Source: Chryseobacterium phocaeense (GTDB taxonomy: Bacteria; Bacteroidota; Bacteroidia; Flavobacteriales; Weeksellaceae). From it: DNA of 64,000 bases. How positions within the stretch are numbered: position 1 is the stretch's first letter; each line of letters opens with the position of its first letter. The DNA lies in contig NZ_LT827014.1 of assembly GCF_900169075.1 (NCBI RefSeq), positions 930,001 through 994,000 on the forward strand, read 5' to 3'. Below are positions 37,493 to 46,485 of this stretch, piece after piece. The position numbers and the translations under genes were made by a program. Below the pieces are notes generated by a model. The model was not told the origin of the DNA, ran no database searches, and saw nothing but the letters and a program-made list of their open reading frames with translations.

Positions 37493-37609
37493 ATGAAAGT
37501 TAGAGCATCAATTAAAAAAAGAAGCGCTGATTGCAAGATTGTACGCAGAAAAGGTGTACTGTTTGTAATCAACAAAAAGAACCCAAAATTTAAACAAAGA
37601 CAAGGCTAA
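37493..37609 (+). CDS. rpmJ: 50S ribosomal protein L36, zinc-free type
   Basis: A 38-residue gene read directly from the sequence: ATG at 37493, TAA at 37607-37609. It begins [20 protein letters not shown] and ends [11 protein letters not shown]. Only one Cys remains (residue 14), so the four-ligand zinc site of the classical form is absent. It lies between infA and rpsM as usual. Confidence 0.97.
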   Translation: MKVRASIKKRSADCKIVRRKGVLFVINKKNPKFKQRQG

Positions 37610-37618
37610 CATTAAATT

Positions 37619-37996
37619 ATGGCGAGAATTGCAGGTATTGATTTACCAAAAAACAAAAGAGGTGTTATCGGTTTAACTTACATCTACGGAGTTGGAAGAA
37701 GTACTTCTTCCGAAATCCTTAAAGCTGCCGGTATCAGCGAAGACAAGAAAGTCAACGAATGGAATGACGATGAATTGGCTGCAATCAGAACATATATCTC
37801 TGAAAACGTAAAAGTAGAAGGAGAATTAAGATCTGAAGTGCAATTGAACATCAAGAGATTGATGGACATAGGATGCCAACGAGGAATACGTCACAGACTA
37901 GGACTACCTTTAAGAGGCCAGAGAACGAAAAACAACTCTAGAACCCGTAAAGGAAAGAGAAAAACTGTTGCTAACAAGAAAAAGGCAAGTAAATAA
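37619..37996 (+). CDS. rpsM: 30S ribosomal protein S13
   Basis: A 125-residue protein of the 30S head that contacts the P-site tRNA. Motifs: [34 protein letters not shown] and [27 protein letters not shown], with a Lys-rich tail. First gene of the alpha-type part; 12 nt to rpsK. Confidence 0.99.
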   Translation: MARIAGIDLPKNKRGVIGLTYIYGVGRSTSSEILKAAGISEDKKVNEWNDDELAAIRTYISENVKVEGELRSEVQLNIKRLMDIGCQRGIRHRLGLPLRGQRTKNNSRTRKGKRKTVANKKKASK

Positions 37997-38008
37997 TCGT
38001 TAGGAATT

Positions 38009-38398
38009 ATGGCAAAACAAACTAAAGTAGTTAAAAAAAGAAAAGTAAAAGTTGAAGCTATTGGTGAAGCGCATATTCAGGCTTCTTTCAATAACATCAT
38101 CATTTCTTTAACAAATAAAAACGGAGAAGTTATCTCTTGGGCATCTGCCGGTAAAATGGGTTTCAGAGGTTCTAAAAAGAATACTCCATTTGCTGCTCAA
38201 ATGGCAGCTGAAAATTGCTCTGCTGTAGCTCACGAAGCTGGTTTAAGAAGAGTAAAGGTGTATGTGAAAGGTCCTGGTGCAGGTAGAGAATCTGCTATCA
38301 GAACTATCCACAATTCAGGAATTGAAGTTAGCGAAATCGTTGATGTGACGCCTATGCCACACAACGGTTGTAGACCACCAAAAAGAAGAAGAGTTTAA
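38009..38398 (+). CDS. rpsK: 30S ribosomal protein S11
   Basis: A 129-residue protein of the 30S platform. Motifs: [48 protein letters not shown] and ending [18 protein letters not shown]. Twenty bases separate it from rpsD. Confidence 0.99.
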   Translation: MAKQTKVVKKRKVKVEAIGEAHIQASFNNIIISLTNKNGEVISWASAGKMGFRGSKKNTPFAAQMAAENCSAVAHEAGLRRVKVYVKGPGAGRESAIRTIHNSGIEVSEIVDVTPMPHNGCRPPKRRRV

Positions 38399-38417
38399 TT
38401 TTTAGAATTTACCCATT

Positions 38418-39026
38418 ATGGCAAGATATATTGGACCTAAAACTAAGATTGCTAGAAAGTTTGGTGCTGCAATCTACGGAGATGATAAAAACTTCGAGAA
38501 AAGAAAAAACCAACCGCCAGGACAACACGGTCCTAACAAAAGAAGAGGTGCTAAAAAATCAGAATACGCAATTCAGTTAGCTGAAAAGCAAAAAGCTAAA
38601 TATACTTATGGTATTTTAGAAAGACAGTTTGCTAACCTATTCGAAAAAGCACACAGAAGTAAAGGTGTAACAGGTGAAGTTCTATTACAGCTTTGTGAAT
38701 CAAGATTGGATAACGTAGTATACAGATTAGGTTTTGCTAAAACAAGATCTGCTGCAAGACAGTTAACTTCTCACAGACACATCACTGTGAATGGGGAGAT
38801 CCTTAACATCCCTTCTTATTTAGTAAAAGCAGGTGATGTAATCGCTGTAAGAGAAAAGTCTAAGTCTCTTGAAGTTGTTTCTGATGCATTAGCTTCTAAA
38901 GCAAACTATGAGTGGTTACAATTCAACGATGAGAAGAAAGAAGGTACTTTCGTTTCTGCTCCTGAAAGAATCCAGATTCCGGAGGACATCAAGGAACAGC
39001 TTATCGTCGAACTTTACTCTAAATAA
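38418..39026 (+). CDS. rpsD: 30S ribosomal protein S4
   Basis: A 202-residue primary 16S-binding protein. It begins [16 protein letters not shown]; the S4 domain [30 protein letters not shown] is complete. The zinc-binding Cys residues near the N-terminus of some S4 proteins are absent. In E. coli S4 represses the alpha operon. It lies before rpoA (33 nt). Confidence 0.99.
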   Translation: MARYIGPKTKIARKFGAAIYGDDKNFEKRKNQPPGQHGPNKRRGAKKSEYAIQLAEKQKAKYTYGILERQFANLFEKAHRSKGVTGEVLLQLCESRLDNVVYRLGFAKTRSAARQLTSHRHITVNGEILNIPSYLVKAGDVIAVREKSKSLEVVSDALASKANYEWLQFNDEKKEGTFVSAPERIQIPEDIKEQLIVELYSK

Positions 39027-39059
39027 TTTTTTAATCAAATTTTTGCTCAACCCAATAAT

Positions 39060-40055
39060 ATGGCAATTTTACAATTCATAAAACCCGATAAAGTAATTTT
39101 ACTTAACTCTGATGAATTTAAAGGTCAATTCGAATTCAGACCTCTAGAACCAGGTTTCGGGCTTACAATCGGTAATGCTTTGAGAAGAGTGTTGCTTTCT
39201 TCTCTGGAAGGATACGCTATTTCATCTATCAAAATAGAAGGTGTAGAGCACGAATTTTCAACTATTCCAGGAGTAATCGAAGATGTTACCGAAATTATTC
39301 TTAACCTTAAGCAGGTAAGATTAAAAGCTTCAGCAGAAGGCCAGGCCAACGAGCAGGTAGTTGCTAAAGTTTCGGGTCAGACGGTTATTACTGCTGGTGA
39401 TTTAGGAAAGTCTATCAACGGATTTGAGGTATTGAACCCGGATCTTTTGATCTGCAACCTAAACAGTGATGTAACTTTCGAAATTACTTTCAACATTGAA
39501 AAAGGTAGAGGATATGTTCCTTCAGAACAGAATAAGTCAAACAATGCACCCGTAGGTACTATTGCCATTGACTCTATTTTCACGCCAATCAAGAAAGTAC
39601 AATACAGCATTGAAAATTATCGTGTAGAGCAAAAAACAGACTACGAAAAACTTGTACTAGATATAGAAACTGATGGCTCCATCAGCCCTCAGAATGCTTT
39701 AACTGAAGCTTCCAAGATATTAATTTATCACTTCATGTTATTCTCTGATGAGAGAATCACCCTTGAAACGGAGGCCGTAAAAGCATCTATCCAGTACGAT
39801 GAAGAAACACTTCACACAAGACAACTTCTTAAGTCTAAATTAGCAGATATGGATCTTTCCGTAAGAGCCCTTAACTGTCTGAAAGCAGCTGAAGTAGAAA
39901 CTCTTGGAGAATTGGTTTCTTACAGTAAGTCTGATTTGATGAAATTCAGAAATTTTGGTAAAAAATCTTTGACAGAACTAGAAGAATTAGTGCATTCAAA
40001 AGGTCTTAACTTCGGTTTCGACGTTGCAAAATATAAGTTAGACGCTGATAAATAA
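39060..40055 (+). CDS. rpoA: RNA polymerase alpha subunit
   Basis: A 331-residue subunit. N-terminal domain: [43 protein letters not shown], the dimerisation and beta-binding region. C-terminal domain: [48 protein letters not shown], which contacts activators and UP elements. It sits between rpsD and rplQ as usual (6 nt to rplQ). Confidence 0.99.
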   Translation: MAILQFIKPDKVILLNSDEFKGQFEFRPLEPGFGLTIGNALRRVLLSSLEGYAISSIKIEGVEHEFSTIPGVIEDVTEIILNLKQVRLKASAEGQANEQVVAKVSGQTVITAGDLGKSINGFEVLNPDLLICNLNSDVTFEITFNIEKGRGYVPSEQNKSNNAPVGTIAIDSIFTPIKKVQYSIENYRVEQKTDYEKLVLDIETDGSISPQNALTEASKILIYHFMLFSDERITLETEAVKASIQYDEETLHTRQLLKSKLADMDLSVRALNCLKAAEVETLGELVSYSKSDLMKFRNFGKKSLTELEELVHSKGLNFGFDVAKYKLDADK

Positions 40056-40061
40056 TTAATA

Positions 40062-40589
40062 ATGAGACACGGTAAAAAATTCAATCACTTAGGAAGAACA
40101 GCTTCTCACAGAAGTGCTTTACTTTCTAATATGGCTTGTTCTCTAATTGAGCATAAAAGAATCAACACTACTGTAGCTAAAGCTAAAGCTTTAAGAGTAT
40201 ATGTTGAGCCTCTATTAACAAAAGCAAAAGAAGATACTACACACAACAGAAGAGTAGTATTCTCTTACCTTCAAAATAAATTTGCGGTTGCTGAATTATT
40301 CAGAACTGTAGCTCCGAAAATCGCTGAAAGAAACGGTGGTTATACAAGAATCATCAAAACAGGATTCAGACCAGGTGATGCTGCTGATACTGCTCTTATC
40401 GAATTGGTAGATTTCAACGAGCTTTACAACCCGAATGCAGAGGAGAAAAAAGCTACAAGAAGAAGCAGAAGATCTACAACTGCTAAAAAGGCTGAAGCTG
40501 TAGTAGCTGAAGCTCCAAAAGCAGAAGAGAAAGTTGAAGAGCATAAGGCTGAAGCAGCTGACTCTGCTGAAGAGAAAACTGAAGAATAG
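40062..40589 (+). CDS. rplQ: 50S ribosomal protein L17 with acidic C-terminal extension
   Basis: A 175-residue protein. Residues 1-120 are standard L17 ([34 protein letters not shown]..., [27 protein letters not shown]). Residues 125-175 are an Ala/Glu/Lys-rich low-complexity extension ([25 protein letters not shown]...), common in Bacteroidota L17. It is the last gene of the supercluster, followed by a strong terminator. Confidence 0.98.
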   Translation: MRHGKKFNHLGRTASHRSALLSNMACSLIEHKRINTTVAKAKALRVYVEPLLTKAKEDTTHNRRVVFSYLQNKFAVAELFRTVAPKIAERNGGYTRIIKTGFRPGDAADTALIELVDFNELYNPNAEEKKATRRSRRSTTAKKAEAVVAEAPKAEEKVEEHKAEAADSAEEKTEE

Positions 40590-40610
40590 TATTCATTCAG
40601 ATATAAATGA

Positions 40611-40640
40611 AAAGCCATCCGGATCCGGATGGCTTTTTTA
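40611..40640 (+). terminator. terminator of the ribosomal supercluster
   Basis: A perfect 26-nt palindrome, aaagccatccgg-at-ccggatggcttt, followed by TTTT. It lies 22 nt past the rplQ stop. Confidence 0.95.
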
Positions 40641-40755
40641 TTGTTGGTAAGATTGATGAATAGCTATACCTAAAGATGAACAGGTATTGTATCATTCACC
40701 CTATTGACAATTCACTAATTCACTCTTCACTATCCACTTTAAAACCGAATATCCC

Positions 40756-41193
40756 CTAAATTTTCGTTCTCTTCAGTTCAATCACATTATTCCCCTGTTC
40801 AAGATGCAGGCTGTCTCCTTTTACCCTTGCCGTCATGTCCTCTTTTTTGTAAATGGTTTCACCGTCTTTCGTTTCTGTTTTCGGAAGCGTAAAAGTCTTT
40901 TTGTTGCTGGTAATCGCTACAGTACTTTCGTTAGGGTCATTCTTAAATACCACCTTAACCAGCGATCCGTCTGTAGCTTTATAAACAAAATCCGTTTTTT
41001 CTACCCTTTTTCCGTTCACTTCAATGGTGGATGAACTTTGGGTCATAGAATCCACTTTTCCGTTGGTATCTGTGATAAGTGTTTCCGAACTGTCCGTTTT
41101 GAGGATACTTTTATTTCCGCTTTCACCCGATTTTTTACAGCTGATTACTGTTATGGCAAGTAGGGCATTCAGTACGATGATACTTTTTTTCAT
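40756..41193 (-). CDS. lipoprotein with MliC-like (lysozyme-inhibitor-type) domain
   Basis: A 145-residue lipoprotein with lipobox TVISCKK (Cys at residue 19) and a Ser/Thr-rich linker (20-65). Residues 70-145 (YKATDGSLVKVVFKNDPN, TFTLPKTETKDGETIYKKED, ARVKGDSLHLEQGNNVIEL) follow the pattern of the MliC/PliC fold: a FxNDP-type strand, a xLP strand and a K-G-D-x-x-L-x-x-G hairpin. MliC proteins inhibit host C-type lysozyme. The cysteine pair of some family members is absent. The call rests on motif pattern and is moderately confident. Confidence 0.6.
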   Translation of the reverse strand: MKKSIIVLNALLAITVISCKKSGESGNKSILKTDSSETLITDTNGKVDSMTQSSSTIEVNGKRVEKTDFVYKATDGSLVKVVFKNDPNESTVAITSNKKTFTLPKTETKDGETIYKKEDMTARVKGDSLHLEQGNNVIELKRTKI

Positions 41194-41259
41194 GATCTTT
41201 TAAGTTTAATATTGAGCTTGATTTTTTATTCTTTAATTTTACAAAAATCATGCTATAAT

Positions 41260-43119
41260 ATGAAATATTTTGCCCAATATTTATCCCTGATTATTTTCTT
41301 TTTCGCATCTCATAATGTGTATTGCCAGAAGGGGAATTTTGAAATCCGGGATGGTCATTTTGTGTTGGATGGAATGCCTTTTGCCATCTATTCCGGGGAA
41401 ATGCATTATCCGAGAGTTCCCTCGGAATACTGGAAGCATCGGCTGCAAATGATGAAAGCAATGGGGCTCAATACCGTTACCACCTATGTATTTTGGAATT
41501 ATCATGAAGAATCACCCGGAAAATGGAATTTTTCAGGCGAAAAGGATTTGAGAAAATTTATTAGAACAGCACAGGAAGTTGGCCTGTATGTGATTATCCG
41601 TCCCGGACCTTACGTTTGTGCAGAGTGGGAATTCGGGGGATATCCCTGGTGGCTGCAGAAAGATAAAAGCTTAGAAATAAGAACAGATAATAAAGCTTTT
41701 CTTAAGCAATGTGAAAACTATATTAATCAGTTGGCGAAGCAGGTGATTCCCCTGCAGATCAATAATGGCGGACCGGTGATTATGGTTCAGGCCGAAAATG
41801 AATTCGGGTCTTATGTATCACAGCGGAAAGATATTTTACTGCAACAGCACAGAACCTACAGCCATAAAATAAAAGATTTACTGGTCAAGTCAGGATTGTC
41901 AGTTCCCTTCTTTACGTCAGACGGAAGCTCATTGTTCAAAGGAGGTTCTATAGATTGTGCTTTGCCTACAGCAAATGGAGAAAGTGATATTGAAGTTTTA
42001 AAGAAAGTAGTGGATGAATATCACGGAGGAAAAGGTCCGTATATGGTGGCAGAATATTATCCGGGCTGGCTTGATCATTGGGCTGAACCTTTTCCAAGGG
42101 TTTCCACGGAAGAAGTCGTAAAGCAAACCAAGCTGTATATCAAAAATGATGTTTCTTTCAATTATTATATGGTTCACGGAGGAACTAACTTCGGCTTTAC
42201 CAGCGGAGCCAATTACGATAAAAACCATGATATCCAGCCGGACATGACCAGCTACGATTACGATGCTCCTATCTCGGAAGCAGGATGGGCAACCCCAAAA
42301 TATAATGCATTAAGAAGTATATTTCAGAAAATAAATAAAGAAAAACTTCCGGAAATCCCTAAGGCACCAAAGATAATAACATTTAAAAATATAAAGTTTT
42401 CTAAAACGGTTTCTTTATTTGATATCATTAAAAAGCAGGTTCCTGTTCAATCAGATCAACCGTTGAGTTTTGAAGACCTCAATATCGGGCATGGCTATGT
42501 TCTTTACAGAAAGAAATTTGAACGGGATGAAAAAGGAAAACTAGATATTAAAGGGTTAAGAGATTATGCCAATATTTACATTAACGGAATCTGGAAGGGA
42601 GAACTGAACCGGTATTATAAAAAGTATGACCTGGATATTGAGATCAAATCCGGAGATGTTCTGGATATTCTTGTGGAAAATATGGGAAGGATTAATTACG
42701 GAGCTGAAATAGTGCATAACCTTAAAGGAATTATAAGTCCTGTTATCCTTAATGGCAATGAAATTAAGGGTAACTGGCAAATGTTTACGCTGCCTTTTGA
42801 TGCAATCCCTAAAGTGGAAGTAAGTTCAACATCAATTATCTTAAAAACACCGGTAATCAAAGAGGCTCAGTTCAATCTTGATGAAACCGGAGATACCTTC
42901 CTTGACATGAGAAATTTCGGAAAAGGAATTGTTTTTGTCAACGGGAGAAATGTAGGAAGATACTGGAGTAAGGTGGGACCGCAATTAACGCTTTATGTTC
43001 CCGGAGTCTGGCTGAAAAAAGGGAAAAATACCATTCAGATTTTTGAACAGATCAATGATAAAGAAATTTCTGAAATAGGCAGCATGGATACTCCCATTCT
43101 GGATCAGCTTGTAAAATAA
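41260..43119 (+). CDS. exported beta-galactosidase, glycoside hydrolase family 35
   Basis: I place the start at ATG 41260 (619 residues), which begins a signal peptide MKYFAQYLSLIIFFFASHNVYCQ; an upstream TTG in frame would precede it. GH35 motifs: GEMHYPRVPSEYWKHRLQMMKAMGLNTVTTYVFWN near the start, RPGPYVCAEWEFGGYPWWL, VQAENEFGSY (acid/base Glu), then MVAEYYPGWLDHWAE (nucleophile Glu) and NYYMVHGGTNFG. C-terminal residues 380-619 are beta-sandwich domains (LRDYANIYINGIWKGELNR; GKGIVFVNGRNVGRYW). The enzyme releases terminal beta-galactose and is probably periplasmic or outer-membrane. The promoter region is shared with the divergent lipoprotein. Confidence 0.95.
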   Translation: MKYFAQYLSLIIFFFASHNVYCQKGNFEIRDGHFVLDGMPFAIYSGEMHYPRVPSEYWKHRLQMMKAMGLNTVTTYVFWNYHEESPGKWNFSGEKDLRKFIRTAQEVGLYVIIRPGPYVCAEWEFGGYPWWLQKDKSLEIRTDNKAFLKQCENYINQLAKQVIPLQINNGGPVIMVQAENEFGSYVSQRKDILLQQHRTYSHKIKDLLVKSGLSVPFFTSDGSSLFKGGSIDCALPTANGESDIEVLKKVVDEYHGGKGPYMVAEYYPGWLDHWAEPFPRVSTEEVVKQTKLYIKNDVSFNYYMVHGGTNFGFTSGANYDKNHDIQPDMTSYDYDAPISEAGWATPKYNALRSIFQKINKEKLPEIPKAPKIITFKNIKFSKTVSLFDIIKKQVPVQSDQPLSFEDLNIGHGYVLYRKKFERDEKGKLDIKGLRDYANIYINGIWKGELNRYYKKYDLDIEIKSGDVLDILVENMGRINYGAEIVHNLKGIISPVILNGNEIKGNWQMFTLPFDAIPKVEVSSTSIILKTPVIKEAQFNLDETGDTFLDMRNFGKGIVFVNGRNVGRYWSKVGPQLTLYVPGVWLKKGKNTIQIFEQINDKEISEIGSMDTPILDQLVK

Positions 43120-43148
43120 ACCTTCGGCCTGAATTTCAAAATAAAATA

Positions 43149-43177
43149 CGCGTCTCTGTTTTCCAGGGACGTTTTTT
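43149..43177 (+). terminator. terminator after the GH35 gene
   Basis: A stem cgtctctg / cagggacg (one G-T pair), a 5-nt loop, then TTTTTTATT. It lies about 30 nt past the stop. Confidence 0.8.
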
Positions 43178-43301
43178 ATTTTCACTTAAACAGATCAATA
43201 TAAATTTAAGATTAAATATGTTGAATCAATAGGTGAAATGTGAAAAAAATGTTAAATTTAATGAAAACTAAAACAAACAATAACCTGAACTCAAGCTATG
43301 A

Positions 43302-43350
43302 AATTACACAAAAGTGTAATTGATTCCACCTTGTTTTCTACCGAGATTTG
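43302..43350 (+). promoter_or_regulatory. 8-4-8 palindrome plus -7 TTTG upstream of the response regulator
   Basis: A perfect palindrome AATTACAC-N4-GTGTAATT (43302-43321). A TTTG at 43347-43350 begins 26 nt after its last base. The same arrangement occurs at 47349-47397. The palindrome's centre would be about 41-45 nt upstream of the start of transcription, the usual place for a class II activator. There is no good -33 TTTG. Confidence 0.7.
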
Positions 43351-43367
43351 TCTTAAACAAAAAAGCA

Positions 43368-44000
43368 ATGAGCATTTCGATAGCCATAGTAGAAGACGAA
43401 AAGAACTACAACAATGCGTTGAAGAAGGTCATCAATTATCAGGATGATATGAGGGTGGCTGCACAGTTCTTTGACGGGAATGACGCCCTGAGAAACCTTC
43501 CTGATATTTCCCCGGATGTAGTAATGATGGATATTCAGCTTCAGGATATGCTGGGAATAGAAATCATTGAAAAGCTCAGGAAAGAAATGCCAAAAACACA
43601 GTTCATCATGTGCACCAGCTTTGAAGATGATGAAAAGATCTTTAATTCCTTAAAAGCCGGCGCTATGGGCTACCTGATTAAAGGTGAAAGTATGGACAAG
43701 ATCCTGTCATCCATCCGTGATGTCTATAACGGAGGCGCCCCCATGAGCCTTTCCATTGCCAGAAGAGTGTTAAGCCATTTCGAAAAAAAAATCCCGGACA
43801 CCAAAGATTTTGATGACCTTACCGAGCGTGAGAAAGAAATTCTGGAACTTCTTTCCCAGGGACTTCTGTACAAAGAAATCGCGGATCAGAAATGCATCAG
43901 CATCGACACCGTAAAAAAACATGTAGGAAACATCTACCGGAAGCTGCAGGTCAGCAATAAAGTAGAAGCCATTAATAAATTTAACCATTTTAAAAACTAA
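43368..44000 (+). CDS. response regulator, NarL/LuxR type
   Basis: I place the start at ATG 43368 (210 residues), where the receiver begins MSISIAIVEDEKNY; the frame is open further upstream only from a TTG. The receiver has the acidic pair (ED), phospho-acceptor Asp55 (VVMMDIQLQD), Thr/Ser and Lys switch residues (CTSFEDD; GYLIKGES). Residues 148-210 are a LuxR HTH (LTEREKEILELLSQGLLYKEIADQKCISIDTVKKHVGNIYRKL). It is the first gene of an operon with the 280-residue protein (6-nt gap), the membrane protein and the kinase. The palindrome upstream suggests autoregulation. Confidence 0.92.
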   Translation: MSISIAIVEDEKNYNNALKKVINYQDDMRVAAQFFDGNDALRNLPDISPDVVMMDIQLQDMLGIEIIEKLRKEMPKTQFIMCTSFEDDEKIFNSLKAGAMGYLIKGESMDKILSSIRDVYNGGAPMSLSIARRVLSHFEKKIPDTKDFDDLTEREKEILELLSQGLLYKEIADQKCISIDTVKKHVGNIYRKLQVSNKVEAINKFNHFKN

Positions 44001-44006
44001 GAAATC

Positions 44007-44849
44007 ATGGGAACATTAGAAAAAGATTTCGACTGTGCAGTCGAAGAGTTCATTATTTCTCTAGAGAAATCAGGAAAAGTAGAAGATTTACTTAACAGGG
44101 AGACCCTTACGGAAGAGGAGGTTAGGGCAAAAAGGTATATTATGGACAATAATATGCAATATACGCTTACAGATCCTATAAAAGACGGGAAATTTTCTAC
44201 TGACAGAGGGAATTTTATGACTCTTATACCAGGTATGAATTCACCACTGTCTGTTAAATTTAATGTGTTTGAAACACTTGTTACAGACCATTTAAACGCG
44301 GGGTATAGCAAGATGAAAATATCTTTTAAAGAGCTGAAAGCTTTCGAGATCAGTAAAATTATGGAGATAGTGCATGAAGAAAGCGAGGCAATAGCAAGAA
44401 GTGAGGGACACCTGTATGCAGTTATCTCTTTTATAGCAGATACTTCTGCCGACTTGGAAAATGCTACATATATTGTGTTTAATGTACAGCGACCATATCA
44501 TATTATCGCAGCTGATGTGCAAGTCCTTTGTAATGATTTTTTAAGTAGTGCCGTGGGAATAAGGCTGAGAAATGCCTCTGTAACTAATTATGTTCCATGC
44601 AGCCAGAATTATGATCTGCGTAAGGTGAAGAATTATACGGACAGAATAAAAAAATATTTGGAGGAATGCAAAAAAAAGACTGTAGAATATATTGATTTTG
44701 AATTATGTTTTGGAGAAAGGAAACGTGATGTTGCTGGTCGTGTACAAACTGAGCAGTGTTTTTATCTGGCTTCAATACCTAAAGATAATACCGGGGTTCA
44801 ATTGACAGCTCATTTCCCTTACTATGATCAAGGTAGTTTAGAACCATAA
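44007..44849 (+). CDS. unknown 280-residue protein within the two-component operon
   Basis: A 280-residue soluble protein with no signal peptide. Residues 1-55 are helical and acidic. Residues 60-110 (PGMNSPLSVKFNVFETLVTDHLNAGYSKMKISFKELKAFEISKIM) and 130-280 are mixed alpha/beta (LYAVISFIADTSADLENATYIVFNVQRPYHIIAADVQVLCNDF). I recognise no family. It lies between the response regulator (6 nt) and the membrane protein (1 nt), so it is strictly co-expressed with the signalling pair. It may be a signalling partner or the sensed component; nothing in the sequence decides. Confidence 0.75.
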   Translation: MGTLEKDFDCAVEEFIISLEKSGKVEDLLNRETLTEEEVRAKRYIMDNNMQYTLTDPIKDGKFSTDRGNFMTLIPGMNSPLSVKFNVFETLVTDHLNAGYSKMKISFKELKAFEISKIMEIVHEESEAIARSEGHLYAVISFIADTSADLENATYIVFNVQRPYHIIAADVQVLCNDFLSSAVGIRLRNASVTNYVPCSQNYDLRKVKNYTDRIKKYLEECKKKTVEYIDFELCFGERKRDVAGRVQTEQCFYLASIPKDNTGVQLTAHFPYYDQGSLEP

Positions 44850-44850
44850 A

Positions 44851-45471
44851 ATGCTGATCACTATTTACTATATTATCTCTTTTATTGTTTTAATAAAAGC
44901 AGCCATAGTTTTGGGAAGGAAAAAACTTTCTTTCCAAAGCTATTTCTTTTTTTTTCTGTTTATTAATTTCGGAGTGGATTTTCTGTCGGAACTAGATATT
45001 ATTACCTCAAAATCGATACAGTACAATTATCTGAATGTATTCAATATTTTTTACTTTACCTATTTCTATTACTTGAATGTGAAAAGCAAAAGGATGGTTA
45101 TAGGAATGATTATTATTACTTTAATAGGTGTGTTTTTTAATCCGGGATTATTTTATTTAGATAAATATAGTTTAAGTTTTGCGCTTCTTTATTGTACTAC
45201 GAACATCATACAGGTGCTTTATTGGTATAAATACAAATTAAATAATATCAATGAATCTAAAATTACCGATGATCCTGCTTTCTGGATATCATCCTCCATA
45301 CTTCTTTGGAGCTGTTTTTTTATTTTCCGAACAACGCCGATGTATCTTTTGAATGAAATAGATAAACCTTTTCTGCATCTACTAAAACAGTTGCTGAATG
45401 TGATTAATATAATCAGCAGTGTCTTATTTTATATAGCTTTACACAAATACAACATGATGAACAAAAAATGA
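44851..45471 (+). CDS. six-helix membrane protein paired with the histidine kinase
   Basis: A 206-residue polytopic protein with about six hydrophobic helices (for example YYIISFIVLIKAAIVL, VIGMIIITLIGVFFN, INIISSVLFYIALH). Its stop overlaps the kinase start (ATGA, 4 nt), so the two are translationally coupled. Many Bacteroidota kinases carry such a sensor as an N-terminal domain; here it is a separate gene and the kinase has just one helix. It probably forms the membrane input module. Ligand unknown. Confidence 0.75.
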   Translation: MLITIYYIISFIVLIKAAIVLGRKKLSFQSYFFFFLFINFGVDFLSELDIITSKSIQYNYLNVFNIFYFTYFYYLNVKSKRMVIGMIIITLIGVFFNPGLFYLDKYSLSFALLYCTTNIIQVLYWYKYKLNNINESKITDDPAFWISSSILLWSCFFIFRTTPMYLLNEIDKPFLHLLKQLLNVINIISSVLFYIALHKYNMMNKK

Positions 45472-46256
45472 AATCTTTACCGTCTGAAATAAAACTTATT
45501 TTTTTAATTGCATTGCTTTTAGTTATACTTTTAGCAGCTTTTACAATTTTTGTAGTGTTAATGTACAACAGAAAACAACTTCTGTACATCAAAGAAAAAC
45601 AACTCAAAGAAGCTGAATACCAAAACCAACTCCTCCAGAAAGAATTAGAAAAGCAGAAATCCATAGAAATGGAGCGGGAACGTATCTCCCACGACATGCA
45701 TGACGATCTTGGAGCTGGTATTTCCGCCCTGAAGCTGCAGGCAGAATTTTTAAAACAGAAAGCAGAGAATGATGATCTGCAGCATGATATTGATGAACTT
45801 CTGAAAACCTCCGAAGAAATGAATCTTTCTATGCGCGAAATGCTCTGGAGTTTGAACTCAGGAAATGATACTCTGGGAAGCTTTATAGATTACGCCATAC
45901 AGTATGCAGATAATTTTTTGAGGAAAACCAAAATAAAACTCTGGTCGGAAAGTGAAGATATTATCTCGGATACTCCCGTGTCAACAGAAATGAGACGGAA
46001 TATGTTTTTATGTTTAAAAGAGGCTCTCAATAATTCCTACAAGCACAGCCAGTCTGATCAGCTGAAACTCTCATTTATTCAAAAAAATAAAGAGTTCATC
46101 ATGAAAATTTCAGATAACGGTGTAGGGATTAAGAATGAAAGCTCTGAAGGAAACGGTCTTCGGAATATGAAGCGCCGCATGCAGGAACAGAACGGAGAAT
46201 GTCATGTTGTGTCTGGAGGCTCTGGAACAGAAGTTCTTTTCAGGGTTTTACTGTAA
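45468..46256 (+). CDS. histidine kinase, HisKA_3 (NarX/DesK-like) type
   Basis: A 262-residue kinase. Residues 8-32 are one membrane helix, 35-70 a coiled coil. The dimerisation motif MERERISHDMHDDLGAGISALKLQAEF holds phospho-acceptor His78. ATPase domain: the N-box LKEALNNSYKHS, G1 SDNGVGIK, G2 GNGLRNMKRRM. There is no periplasmic sensor domain, so the adjacent membrane protein probably senses. Its partner is the LuxR-type regulator at 43368. A decayed copy of its 3' end lies at 47232-47350. Confidence 0.92.
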   Translation: MKSLPSEIKLIFLIALLLVILLAAFTIFVVLMYNRKQLLYIKEKQLKEAEYQNQLLQKELEKQKSIEMERERISHDMHDDLGAGISALKLQAEFLKQKAENDDLQHDIDELLKTSEEMNLSMREMLWSLNSGNDTLGSFIDYAIQYADNFLRKTKIKLWSESEDIISDTPVSTEMRRNMFLCLKEALNNSYKHSQSDQLKLSFIQKNKEFIMKISDNGVGIKNESSEGNGLRNMKRRMQEQNGECHVVSGGSGTEVLFRVLL

Positions 46257-46485
46257 AAAGGAAAAATATTTATAGAGACAGCATCAATGAAAAGTGGTCT
46301 TGTTTTACCATATGTTGCTAAATTTTTCACCATCTAATTTTTTTTTGCGCTAGTGGTTATAAATTTTTAAAGTCGCTCGATTTTTCTATCAGAAAGTAAC
46401 AATTTTTGATATATATTATTTTTAAGAGTTTGTATTGTTTGAGATAATTTGTTATTTTAGATTACAACAAATTCAAAAATACATT
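46257..46485. other. spacer with degenerate terminator copy A
   Basis: Right after the kinase stop, about 80 nt (46233-46316) are closely matched by 47268-47350. The hairpin corresponding to the good terminator there is degenerate here (gacagcatcaat / gtggtcttgttt). The rest is very A+T-rich and should hold the promoter of the next gene. Confidence 0.6.

Noticed and set aside
43261..43323. A 20-residue open frame (MKTKTNNLNSSYEIT...) just before the response regulator, ending inside the palindrome
   Set aside because: Its first codons resemble those of the unknown gene at 47425 (MKTKK), but it has no RBS-like signal and the palindrome explains its end. Probably chance or a remnant; not called as a gene.
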